From contig CP136063.1 in NCBI GenBank assembly GCA_032622095.1, forward strand, positions 204,401,934 to 204,465,933: a stretch of 64,000 nucleotides of DNA. The letters run 5' to 3'. The notes under the pieces were generated by a model. That model was not told the origin of the DNA. It worked only from the letters and a program-made list of their open reading frames with translations, and did not search any database. The stretch's first letter is position 1; each line of letters opens with the position of its first letter. A program made the translations under genes and the position numbers. Source of the stretch: Siphonodentalium dalli (Eukaryota > Mollusca > Scaphopoda > Gadilida > Siphonodentaliidae). Below, in pieces: positions 45,317-56,482 of the stretch.

Positions 45317-45990
45317 TTGCAATTGTAAACAGGGGTGGGGTCAGGAAAGGGTTAATAAGACGAAAACAAAGTCATAGATAGAGATTTTGTATGTTATTTT
45401 CAAATGTGAAGAGTCCAGTGACCGATTTGTGTCATTTTCAGATGGCATGTCATTGACGGTGTTGTCACTTTAGGTTAAAGTGAAGTAATTCGATTGGTAG
45501 CGCCCTCCAACGGATTTTGGACCAAGATGCAGGAGAGAATTAAAAAACTTCTGGGCTCTGGTTGGTTAATATTAGTTTCGATATTTAAACATATAAAATA
45601 CATGCAATCACTCCTCTTGAAATTTCAGACTCCAAACAAAACATTGGCACATTGTAAAGCACGTGATTCCTAGATTTAATTTTTTTGGTGTGAGCTAAAA
45701 AATGTCAATATTTTTTTCATGCAATTCTGACTAGCAATTATAAATCCCAAATTTAAAGGTACATTCCATGCTCGACGATATGATTTTTTTCATGCAGAAA
45801 CTTTGCGCAGATGCCAATTCTGGTGACCATGTACTCATTTATCACAATTATTGGATAGTCAGGGCTGCAGGCCATTATATGTTAACACTGAGGCCTATGG
45901 GAAATAATTACTTCACTGTAACCTATACCTCTGCACAAACTTGCTCACTCCAGCATGAAAGCACTCGGTGTGTCGGCATTAGCTCACTTT
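45317..45990. repeat. ~670-bp repeat containing the TTTAGG MITE, copy 2
   Basis: Nearly identical to 27323-27993, same orientation, truncating the LINE fragment of locus A. Confidence 0.85.
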
Positions 45991-46300
45991 AGTTCGTCAG
46001 TCCTAATATATTGAACATACGTGTAAAATAATTACGACAATCGGCCTCAGTATTCTTGAGATACAGTGTAATATATCAGGTGAACTTATTTATTTTGAGG
46101 TGTCTGGCTCAATCCTGTTTAATGTAAATCCAAATCAGCGACAGTAAGTGTCAGTCTCCACTAGAGCGCACCAGTCATACTGCATGTCTGACTCTGTAAC
46201 CGGCTGGGTACTGGGTACCAGTTAAATGAAAAGTTCGGCATTCTATATTTAGCGCGGGGTTTCCCTACAACAATGGCTAATACCTCATGTTTACAAATAA
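45991..46300. other. Non-coding stretch
   Basis: Nothing recognised. Confidence 0.5.
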
Positions 46301-46562
46301 TTAAAGGCACGGGCGGCGTTCGTTGCAGGAATATTTATATTTGTTCAAATCGCCATCAGAAGGAACACCAAAATATATATAGTTCCGCTCATATGCCAAA
46401 CATAATCAGAGCGTAAATAGTATATTGTCGTCATATTATATTAGTGATTGGCATAAGAACAAAGTCTGTCTATATCTTACTATTCCTTCTATTTATGGCG
46501 GTTTTTGACTGAGGTGAATATTTTAACAGCATACCCACCGCCAACGCCGCCTGTATCTTTAA
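46301..46562. mobile_element. TTAA MITE family 'AGRYACGGGCGG', short copy (254 bp)
   Basis: TTAA at 46301-46304 and 46559-46562. Left AGGCACGGGCGGCGTTCG, right (reverse-complemented) AGATACAGGCGGCGTTGG. The central part of the longer copies is missing, so this is an internally deleted derivative. Confidence 0.9.
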
Positions 46563-47358
46563 ACAAATTGTGATATGTTTTGTTTTTTATTTGTTATGAC
46601 GATTTGTTTTGTTTTGTGTTTTATCTGTTATAACGACTTCCAGCAACTCGCTGTAAGTCGCTATAACGACTTTCACAACTCGTTATAACGACTTGCAAGT
46701 CCTTATAACGAGTTGTAATCTGAAATCATGACTATCTGCGAGAAAATATATGAACTATTTGTCATTACATATGTTAGTTTTTTTGGCAGTCATTTGCAGT
46801 AGACTGAGCGCATACCCTAGTTGGGTTCATATAGTCTAGATAATGCAGTGTGTTTTTTTTTTTACATATTTCTTGTCAAACTGTCAATGTACATGAAAAC
46901 GTTGTTTTTATTTTTTAATACCTTCTTTTTCATAATTCGAACATATATCTCATATTGTGAGGGTAAACATACATGTGCTATAATAGTATATTATACATTG
47001 GTTATAAAGGATAATGATTTCCCCCTTCAAACCGATTGTTTGAAATTGAGATTTTTTGAAAATTCACGCCTCCTTTACATGTATTCATTCACTATTATCA
47101 TATTTCATATATCATACATATATATGCATTCAGTATCAATATATAATGATATTCATTGTTTATCATTATACCAATGACATGTGCATAATTTTGTCTAGGT
47201 GTCTATTCTTATAAATGCATTCGGAATCATAATGTTTTAATCTGCTTCCCACTAATTAGAAAATCCAGGTACATGTACCCCTTCTTAGCCAGTATTTAAC
47301 CGCCCCATTTGTTGAATTCCCTAACCAATATAATTATGGGGGATCTATATTTCATTAT
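46563..47358. other. Non-coding stretch with TTATAA palindrome repeats
   Basis: 46615-46715 contains five spaced words of the type 'gttataacgactt' / 'ctcgttataacgac' on a ~25-30-base spacing. The 118-codon AT-rich ORF 46821-47177 has no recognised motif. Confidence 0.5.
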
Positions 47359-47731
47359 GCCAAGTATCAGTTCTGGTTAAAACACAAACTCCACACCTAT
47401 GCAGTGGTGAGTCTGGGGTAATTGCGAGATATCCATTACCACCAGCAAGTTAGCTCCGTGTGGCTAAAATTATTTCTGCATTTAAAGCATGCAGTGTGAA
47501 AGTATGACAGACAATTTTAAGCGATATATTTAGCAATGTGACGAGTCTACCACTTTAAAGGCATTCCAACAATTGCCTGATAGGATACACCGCTTTCCTG
47601 ATGTGATTGGATGAGACTGACGTAATTATGCTGGCGGTAATAGAACCCCCCCCCCCCCCCGCCCCCAATTACCACAGACTCACTACTGCATAGCTGTAGA
47701 GTCTGTCTTTTAACCAGAACTGGCCAAGTAT
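47359..47731. mobile_element. hAT-like MITE, 355 bp, 9-bp target duplication
   Basis: GCCAAGTAT occurs at 47359-47367 and 47723-47731. The element begins CAGTTCTGGTTAAAA and ends TTTTAACCAGAACTG. TIR similarity continues for ~65 bp through 'ctatgcagtrgtgagtctg' and 'ggtaatt'. CAG...CTG ends fit hAT elements, which usually make 8-bp duplications; a 9-bp duplication would also fit Mutator-like elements. A C run (47646-47660) lies near the right TIR. No coding frame. Confidence 0.8.
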
Positions 47732-48069
47732 CAGCTCAGCGATAGAAGCACCACCTAAAATGCATACATATGGAAGTTCCCATTGTGGATGAACCTGTCA
47801 TGACGTCACTGCTGTCCTGCATTCTTAGCTATCGGGGTGGCCTTTATATGTCGACCGAGATTGGAAGACGAACTCGCTTCGGGGCAGAGGTTGTTTCGCC
47901 CGAAGGGGGGAATATCATAGTGGAAAATTGGATTCCACTGTGTCTCATGTGCCAATTGGTTTACCAATATGAGTAAATGTTAGCCCGAAATTACGATTGC
48001 TTTTCTTTGTTATCATATGAAATCGGAGTAAACCAGCTTCGAACCGGATCAAACCAGCCCAATATATCT
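47732..48069. other. Non-coding stretch
   Basis: A 68-codon ORF (47770-47976 plus) with no recognised motif. Confidence 0.4.
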
Positions 48070-48560
48070 TGGCCTGTGTCAATGGTACAACTGTTTACCG
48101 AAAACAATTAGCAAAAAGAAAATGAAGATGCATGCATCAGATCGTCCATGAATTATTTTTACAAAGAATTACTTTTTAAATGTGATACAATGTTTGGTGC
48201 ATTAAATAACGTATTCTACTAAAGTATGGTGTATATACTATACATATTAGCTATGCATATCTCTCTTTTAAACGAGGTAATGTACAGTTTACACGTAATG
48301 ATTATTTTAAATTAATGGCCTGTGTCAATGGTACAACTGTTTACCGAAAACAATTAGCAAAAAGAAAATGAAGATGCATGCATCAGATCGTCCATGTATT
48401 ATTTTACAAAGAATTACTTTTTAAATGTGATACAATGTTTGGTGCATTAAATAACGTCTTCTACTAAAGTATGATGTATATACTATACATATTAGCTATG
48501 CATATCTCTCTTTTAAACGAGGTTATGTACAGTTTACACGTAATGATTATTTTAAATTAA
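48070..48560. repeat. 246-bp tandem duplication
   Basis: 'tggcctgtgtcaatggtaca' begins at 48070 and 48316. Copies differ at only a few positions (for example 'gtattctac' against 'gtcttctac', one T fewer near 48400). No ORF. Confidence 0.95.
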
Positions 48561-49599
48561 GATTATTAAGTGAAATGAATTAAAAATTGCTACGATATTA
48601 AATCATATTTTGTACATGGACGGAAACGTTGTAGTTGAATATTTACGATGAGAACAAGCAAATAGAAGTGGCGTATTTACGATGAGAAGAAGCAAATAGT
48701 TAATTAAATCTAAAACAGTGAATATTATTACTGACCTTTAGTAAAGTAAATAGGTTTTATAAAATGTTGATTTAAAACAAACTCCACTTTACAGACCATT
48801 TTACAGATAATCATTTTGACTGTTGCATGCCGGGACAGAAACTATGCAAACACAGACCCATGCATTTATTATGGGAGATTTAGAGTGGGTCTATTAAACC
48901 AATTATATCCTTGTCATCTTTTATAGTTTTTGCGTGAAATTTTAAACATATATCAGGGACATATACCCCTTCTAGAATGTTCAAAAACATGTTCAGTTGC
49001 TCATCGTATTTTTATTGATTTTATGCGACGAAAATTCATAAAATTGCGCAATGTTTTAAGGTGTTACAAAACGTCGGATTAAAATAGTTCTATCGAGAAT
49101 ATTCACACCATTTTTTTTAGAGAACATAGAGTAAACATAGTCCTATCGGAATATCGTAAATGAGTTCCGTGTATTTTGGGATTAATTAACTACTCAGACT
49201 GCCGAAACTGCCAACAATAAATTCGCTTTTTCGTGTCCCACGAAAATGAAACTTGTCTGTTTAAAGATCCCAGTTTCGTGTCGAATGGTGATAGAATCTC
49301 CATATTCATGTTCATGTATAAATTACATCACACTTAATCGGCTTCTGTCCGCAGTCATAAACCTGTGTTTTTTAGACAAACTGTTTTTAGACAAACTGTT
49401 GAGCGCGTATCAGTATTTTTCCGCCCACTGGGTACCCACCACCACCTATTTTTTATTTGTTTTCCGATTCTGGGATAGGGACCCACCTCCTTCAAACTGC
49501 TTCAAATGACTATTTTACTTAGTTGTCCTGATCTTATCTGATCTATGTTCCATATCATGATTATAGAAGCATTGTATGCGACACTATCGGGTATAATTG
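48561..49599. other. AT-rich stretch without a gene
   Basis: A short duplication 'agacaaactgt' at 49373-49396. The 87-codon ORF 49246-49509 has no recognised motif. Confidence 0.45.
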
Positions 49600-51420
49600 A
49601 AAATTTCATGTGCATGTTTTCACGTCTGGCCATCACACGTATGGACTATGGGGGCGGCGAGGGGCTATTTGGGTGCACGTATGTACTACTTTTCCAATAT
49701 TGATTGTGGCACTTCCGGGTCTGTTTGACAATTTCATTGCATGTTCTCACGACTGGTTATATGTAGGGAAGCGGCGACTTGGGATTGACGTGTACGCACT
49801 TATATTGCACTAGCTGGTGGATCCGACTTCGTCCGGGCTGTTTTCCCTCTGCTTTTCGGCGAATTGCGCGATTTGACATTGAATTGACCATTTTGAAGAT
49901 CAAGGTCAGGTCGGGGTCACGATTTGACCCGACCAAAACACTCCCGGACAAACGTACACGTCGAAATCCATCAGGTTTTACCCGATTTGATCTTGATTTG
50001 ACAATTTTGAAGGTCAATGTCAGGTTGGGGTCACGATTTGACGCATCGAAAACACTCCCCTGACAAAAGTAACCCTAGGTATCGAATGTTGTCGAAATCC
50101 CGTCAAAATTCGCGATTTGACATTGAATTGACAATTTTGAAGGACAAGGTCCAGTCGGGGTCACGATTTGTACCGTCCAAAACACTCCCCGGACAAAAGT
50201 AACCCGTTTTACCCGATTTGATCTTGAATTTACCTTTTTGAAGGCCAAGGTCAGGTTGGGGTAACGATTTGACCCGCCCAGAACACTCCCTGGACAAAAT
50301 TGGCCCTAGGTATAACATTTTGTCGAAATCCGTCCCGTTTTACCCGACTTGACCATGAATTGACATTTTTAAAGGTCAAGGTCAGGTCGGAGTCACGATT
50401 TGACCCGTCCAAAACACTCCCTAGACAAAATTAACCCTAGGTATCAAATTTCGTCAAAATCCGTCTGACAGTTTTCCCGGCCATAGCTAACACACAACCA
50501 AAGAGACAGACAGAAGTCCCAAAAATATATCTTAGATGGGACCATGTATGTTTGAACATTTCATGTGCATATTTTCACATGTCACAATATGTCCCGTGTA
50601 GAGACATGGGGTTAGGGTGTGCGTACTTATATTGCAGGGGGCATTGTCTGGTCTATTTGATTATTTCATGTGTACGTCATCAGTTCTGATCACATCGTCA
50701 CAGAGGGGTGGCACAGTGTTGGGGTGTACGTATATATATTGCATTAAACGCTGTCTGCATGGTCGGTTTGAACATGTCATGTGTATGTTATCATGGCTGG
50801 TCATAGCGGCGTGGTACAAGGTGGTTGGTTTACATACTTTTATTGCATTTGATTATAACGACTATATCTTTTATTACATGTGCATGTTTTCACGTCCGGT
50901 CATCACGTGTGTGGACACGGCGACATGCGGTTGGGGAGCAGTATGTACTTTTTTTTATTATATCGATTGTGACACTGTCGGATATGTTTTACATTTTCAT
51001 GTGCACATTCTCACGACTGGTTACATAGAGTGACGCGGCGAAATGGGATTGGCGTGTGTGCATTTATATTGCATGGGACCATGTCTGTTGGAACCATTCA
51101 TGTGCATGTGTCACATGTCAAATGTGTCCCATGCATGTTGAGGCGTGGCGACATGGGGTTAGGGTGTGCGTACTTATATTTCATTGTACGTTGTCTGGTC
51201 TATTTTATATTTCGTGTCTATGTCATCAAGGCTGATCACATCGTCACAGGGGGGTGACACAGGGGGTGTGGTTAAGTATACTTATATTACATGCAACACT
51301 GTCCGGTCGGTTTGAATATTTCATGTGTATGTCCTCATAGCTGGTCACAGTGGCGCAGTCGATGGGTTGGGTATACATACTTTTATTGCATTTCATTATA
51401 TAGGTAGCATGTTCTATTTG
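49600..51420. repeat. Degenerate ~108-bp tandem array, about 10 copies
   Basis: 'tttcatgtgcatgttntcacgnctggtcac' recurs at about 49606, 49733, 50566, 50667, 50777, 50877, 50996, 51098, 51215 and 51319. Each is followed by 'gcggcgacatggggttggg' and 'gtacntacttatattgca' in varying states. A Helitron interrupts it. ORFs across the array change frame with each indel. Confidence 0.8.
49810..50536 (-). mobile_element. Non-autonomous Helitron, 727 bp, in the 108-bp array
   Basis: On the minus strand it starts TCTAAGATATATTTTTGGGA and ends ..CCACCAGCTAG. The host array elsewhere (51067-51080) reads 'ttgcatgggaccatg', while here 'ttgca' (to 49809) and 'tgggaccatg' (from 50537) flank the element: insertion between A and T without duplication. 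Core: five units of 101-131 bp, each with 'aaggtcaggtcggggtca'-type words. A short GACAGACAG run is near the minus-strand 5' end. The hairpin before CTAG is weaker than in the 61-kb copies. Confidence 0.8.
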
Positions 51421-52254
51421 ATATATCTTGAATTGCATATGTGTATTTGTGGTGACAACTTGATAAGCTGACGTTTCTTTTCTCAGCATCCGTCTTGGAT
51501 TTTACTCTTTGCATCATTCAAGTCTTCGGAATACGGTACAGCCCTCATGCATCTGTCCGACTGCATATTGGATGTCATGATTTGAATATATCGGCAAACC
51601 ATATAGCCCACGTTTATGAGCATGTAATTGTCAAATTGTAGATGCACGATCACGCTTCATATCTAGGGGTAATTTGACCATGCAAGCATAGTGTGCTTGG
51701 TCGTGAGTACATCAGATATCTCGTTCTGATAGATGCATAAATATGGATTTATAATATTTCCCCAATGTATATATGTGACTATTTTTTTGTAAAATAATTC
51801 ATGGGCGATCTGACGCATGCATCTTCTTTTCTTGTATTCCCATTACGGTGTCGGATCATATGAATGCATAGCAGACGATACACCAATGTTTATACCCCCA
51901 TCACTCCGGTAAATTATCACTCTCGACAATCACAATTAATCCCGATCGGGAGCAATTAATGTATCGAGATTCTTTCACGTGATTACTTCGGGTACACTGG
52001 GTCAGTCTGGGGACATACATCATTGTAGCACCTTTGAAACTGGGGATAAACAGGTAAATATTCCGCAGGAAATGTCTTGGTATGTAGGGGGTTTGTCGTT
52101 TCAGCGGCTAAGCCATATAATGACGTTGTCAGTTTTAATGGCGGGGGGAAGAACACATATGATTCATTCAATTACACATAGAAATCACAAACCCAGTTGA
52201 ATAATTGTTAAATTTGGCCAGATACACGAATCAGGTTACCATTTCTTTGCAAAT
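51421..52254. other. Non-coding stretch
   Basis: Overlapping small ORFs on both strands at 51979-52200; nothing recognised. Confidence 0.45.
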
Positions 52255-52330
52255 TCAGTTATAGCGAATCAAACCAGCGTGGCAATCACTTGTCAGCTAT
52301 TGACCTAACCAACTGAGCCTTCATTTCGCA
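52255..52330 (-). ncRNA. tRNA-like sequence, probable SINE head or tRNA relic
   Basis: On the minus strand 'AGGCTCAGTTGGTTAG' (52305-52320) fits the tRNA A box, and 'GGTTTGATTCG' (52265-52275) fits the B box, about 30 bases apart between boxes, as in tRNA genes. The acceptor arms do not pair clearly, so it is not a functional tRNA. A tRNA-derived SINE is the likeliest reading; its body and 3' end were not delimited. Confidence 0.4.
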
Positions 52331-53642
52331 GGAAACTACATAAGAAATGAATTGCAGATCGATTGGGGTCATTGGATTTTGACCGGCAGAGTAATTTAAC
52401 AAAGTTTGTGAATCCCGAAGGATATATTGTTCAAATTCAAACACAGTCTCCCAATAACAACACGCAGCTTGAAGTGACGTAGTAGGTTTTTCGCTTTTTT
52501 GTGAAGTGGACACCACGCACCGAGCGCGTGCATAGTGAGTGACGTTGGTATTCATCGCTTTCTATGAAGTGGTTGACTTCAGGTATTGCCTGATCGACGT
52601 CGGAATCATTCGTGTAACCGTATCGCGATTTATACTGCTTCTTAAGGAAGCTAACTGTGTGAATGCAGAGGGTATGTGATTATATTACAATGTCTACGGA
52701 ACTCAATATATATATTGTTTATTGACCTCCATCTATTGAGAGCACATAAATTACATACATGTAGAGTATATGGTCACGATACCATGATATCTGGTCTATA
52801 CATGCCGATGAGCATATATTCACAATGAAGAACATCATATGTGCTATGAAGCTTACGAATTGAGCCCAAAAGGCAACTACGAAACTAAATAAATTTATAT
52901 ATATATAATTATATTGTTTATTGACCCTCAAGAAAGAAGAGCATAATTATAGACATCAGTTACAGAAAGCACATGGTAACGAGACAATGGCATCTGGTCT
53001 ACACCAATCTTTAAAAAGCTGACGAAAATTTTTCAATATTTGCGTATCTGGACATCTCATTCATAATCAGTTACATAATTGATGGGATTCCCTCCATATC
53101 ATTGGAGAGTGCCATGATTTCATTGGTTTATGGCATAACAAATCACTTCACAGATCAGAGACCAATGACGCGTTGACAAGTTTCCCACGCCATCAAACTT
53201 TCTAAATACTACGATTTGGACATGGTTTATTATAGGTCATGTTGGAAATGCCGCGTCGTTGTAGAAATGAAATTTACTGGACACATTTAGAGACGCACAT
53301 CGTTAGGATTATCTTCGTCTTTTTAAAGAGACTGGTCTATACATCAGCATATAGTAATGCCCTAAGTAATCGACTCCATAACCACAGCTGAATTATGGGT
53401 AACTTTTCAGGATTTAGTCGGAAATATGGCTTGTTGCCATTCATCGGAAAGCTCTCATATTGTAAGTTGATGTAAGCACATTTATTTTCCAGTCTTGATA
53501 GCATACATGTATATGTAATTAATATCAATACAAACCTAAATTTAATAGCGCATATAAACGGAATGATTGGAAAGGGGATTAAACTATCGGTCCTGGGGTT
53601 TATTTCAAGTTTGTTCCCCCTTTGTTGTGGCCCCCCTCACCA
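52331..53642. other. Non-coding stretch
   Basis: Two related phrases 'tatatattgtttattgacc' at 52710 and 52908, followed by similar words ('agagcacataaatta / agagcataattat', 'gataccatgatatctggtct / gacaatggcatctggtct'), indicate a diverged ~200-bp duplication (52705-52815 and 52905-53005). No gene. Confidence 0.5.
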
Positions 53643-54050
53643 TTAAAGGCACGGGCGGCGTTCGTTGCAGAAATATTCATATTTGTTCAAATCGCCATCA
53701 ACAGAAAGAATATTAAAATATATATAGTTTTGTTCATATGTCAAACATAATCAGCGCGTAAATAGTATATTGTCGTCAAGACGTACGATGGTGTACGTAA
53801 ACAAGAGCATGCTCGTGTTACAGAAGTTGTGCTTCTGTTTACATAACACAGCGCAATTCTATTGGTAATCACACACAAATGATATAAACGCTCTTTAATA
53901 TTTCCATATCACGAAAACAGTAACAAATAACGCTCTTTATCTTTACGATATCCGGATCTAAACAAAAACAGGTAACGAATTTATGGCGGTTTTTGACGGA
54001 GGTGAATATTTTAACAGCATTCCCACCGCCAACGCCGCCCGTATCTTTAA
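53643..54050. mobile_element. TTAA MITE family 'AGRYACGGGCGG', 400-bp copy at locus B
   Basis: TTAA at 53643-53646 and 54047-54050; AGGCACGGGCGGCGTTCG left, AGATACGGGCGGCGTTGG right (reverse-complemented). Its right half is the ortholog of the fragment at 28538-28762. Confidence 0.9.
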
Positions 54051-54589
54051 GTGGAGAGGGGGGTCGTAAGGGAAGGACTGGACATGTAATGTTGGAGAGA
54101 GATTCGTGTATTGATATTTAGAAAGAGACGGTAGGAGAGGGCATGTGAGAAGGAGAGAACGAGAAAGAGAACCATGGGAGGGGAAGTTGGGAAAGGAGCA
54201 TAGTTGATGTGATAATGAACACTATTCCTCAGAGGGAGGGTGTATAGGAATAACTGAACTAAATGGATTCCCATAGGCGACAGTGTTAACGTTTCGAACT
54301 AATTTACTGAATTGAAGCGTACAGGCTATTCCAGTGGTGTTTACCCAGCTAGATTGACACCAGTTGATCGCGGAAATGCGAGAAAAATCAAAGGTAATGT
54401 GTTTACTTTTTTACAAATAAATCCCCAAGCGTACGACAGGGCTATCCCACAGCCAAATTTGGTCTGGAAAACCCAGAACTACAGCAGCAAAAATCCACCC
54501 GCCATTAATTCACCAGTTTAAATTATTTAGATATGATGTACAAATCAAATAAACACAATGTCATCCTTTAATAACGTGTCACATGTTTC

Positions 54590-55760
54590 AGGTGAAGGTC
54601 ATAATTTACTTCCCGAATCCATTCGATGTAGCCAGACCGGACATTTCTAAACATTTGAGGAACGCTAAATAATGTGATCCGTAATTTGTCTAGGAGTACA
54701 ATTGACTTCAGTAGATATGTAGGAGAAATCTAACATTTATTATTTATGCAATGCCCAAAGGTATAGCAAATTAAAGGTTTCAGCTAACCTCGTGTTTTGT
54801 ACTAAGGTGATCAGATTGTGGGGCCAGGTTTGAAAATCAAGTGAAATAGGAAAGTGTTACCCAGGAAAATGATCCATTCTAATGTCTATAAAACCAACTG
54901 AAAGACAATGTTTCGTCATTAGTCCAGAGTCATTGCTAAGATTGTCGTCTGCTTCCCAGATACACTCCCTTCCCATATATATTACCTTCGGGGAAGACAG
55001 ATCTGACATTTCTAAACATTTGAGGAACGCAAAATAATGTGATATGTAATTTGTCTGGGAGCATAGTTACCCTCACTAGATATAAAGAAGCAATCTAACA
55101 TTTATTATTTATGCAATTACTAAGGTATAGAACATTACTGGTTTCAGCTTAACTCGTGTGTTGTACTAAAGTGATTGGGTTGTGGGGGCAAGCAGGTTTG
55201 AAAATCAAGGGAAATATGAAAGTGTTATGCTCAGGAAAATGATCCATTCTGAGGTATATAAAACCAACTGAAAGACAATGTTTCGTCATTAATCCAGAGT
55301 CATTACTCAGATCGTCGTCTGCTTCCCAGATACACTCCCTTCCCATAATACATTCGGGGGGAGCCAGATCTGACATTTCTAAACATTTGAGGAACGCAAA
55401 AATAATGTGATATGTAATTTGTCTGGGAGCATAGTTACCATCACAACATATAAAGAAGCAATCTAACATTTATTATTTATGCAATTACTAAGGTATAGAA
55501 AATTAATGGTTTCGGCTTACGTATTTTGTGCTAAGGTTATTGGATTGTGGGGCCAAGCAGGGTTAACAATGAAGTGGTGAAATATGAAAGTGTTATCCAT
55601 CTATTCGCCTATGAACCAGCTGCATGTTCGTCATTAATAAAGTGTCATTACTCAGACTGTCGTTTACTTCCCAGATTAATTTCCTTCCCATATTGCCTTC
55701 GGGGGAAGCCAGACGTGACATTTCTATGCCCTTGAAGAATCCAAAGGAAATTGATCCGTT
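54590..55760. repeat. ~366-bp tandem repeat, locus B
   Basis: 'gacatttctaaacatttgag' at 54640, 55015 and 55372, with a degraded form at 55717. Unit-for-unit counterpart of 29300-30480. Confidence 0.9.
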
Positions 55761-55929
55761 ATGTGTATACGAGTGCAGATGCCCTCAGTGTGTATATAGT
55801 AGCAATCTAACATTTATTATCCACCAATGACAAATGTATAGCGTATTATTCTTGTCTTACGCGAGAAAAGATCCATGGAAAATTATATAAAAACAAAATA
55901 AGACTACTTCGCCAGACTTCGAATATCGT

Positions 55930-56482
55930 ATTGCACTTAAGCGCAATAAGGAATATGCGCTTAAGTGCAATAAGGAATCTCTAATTTCGCTTAAGCACAA
56001 TAAGGAATATTCTTATTGCGCTTAAGTGCAATTAGCTTTTATGTAAGAATATTCCTTATTACGCTTAAGCGCAATAAGCCACATTACATAAACTGCCTGT
56101 TATTCAAATGGTATTGTCCCCAGTGCGATGGGTGGAGTTTATTTGTGAGTTGACCTGGTGACTGTCCACATGTAGGCCTATTCGGATTCTACGATTAGCA
56201 GAGGTGTGATCTCATGAGGGAGATATTAATTACGCTTAAGCGCAATAAGGATGTAATTGCGCTTAAGCGCAATAAGGAATATCTTATTGCACTTAAGCGC
56301 AAAAAGGAAACCCTGATTGCGCTTAAGCGCATTAAGGGAAAATCGAATTAAGCTTAAGTGCAATAAGAGAAGATATTAATGCGCTCAAGCGCAATAAGGA
56401 ATATCTAATTGCGCTTAAGCGCAATAAGAAATATTCTTAGTGAGCTTAAGCGCAATTAGAGATTCCTTCTTGAGCTTAATCT
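55930..56482. repeat. Cluster of 14 palindromes TTGCGCTTAAGCGCAA
   Basis: Centres (CTTAAG or one-base variants) start at 55936, 55960, 55990, 56021, 56064, then 56235, 56262, 56292, 56322, 56353, 56384, 56414, 56445 and 56475. The second group has a steady 30-31-base spacing (one 27). The perfect 16-mer occurs at 56257 and 56409; others have one to three changes, mostly in one arm. Spacers often read 'taaggaatat'. The first and second groups are separated by ~165 bases without palindromes. Absent from locus A. Confidence 0.95.
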
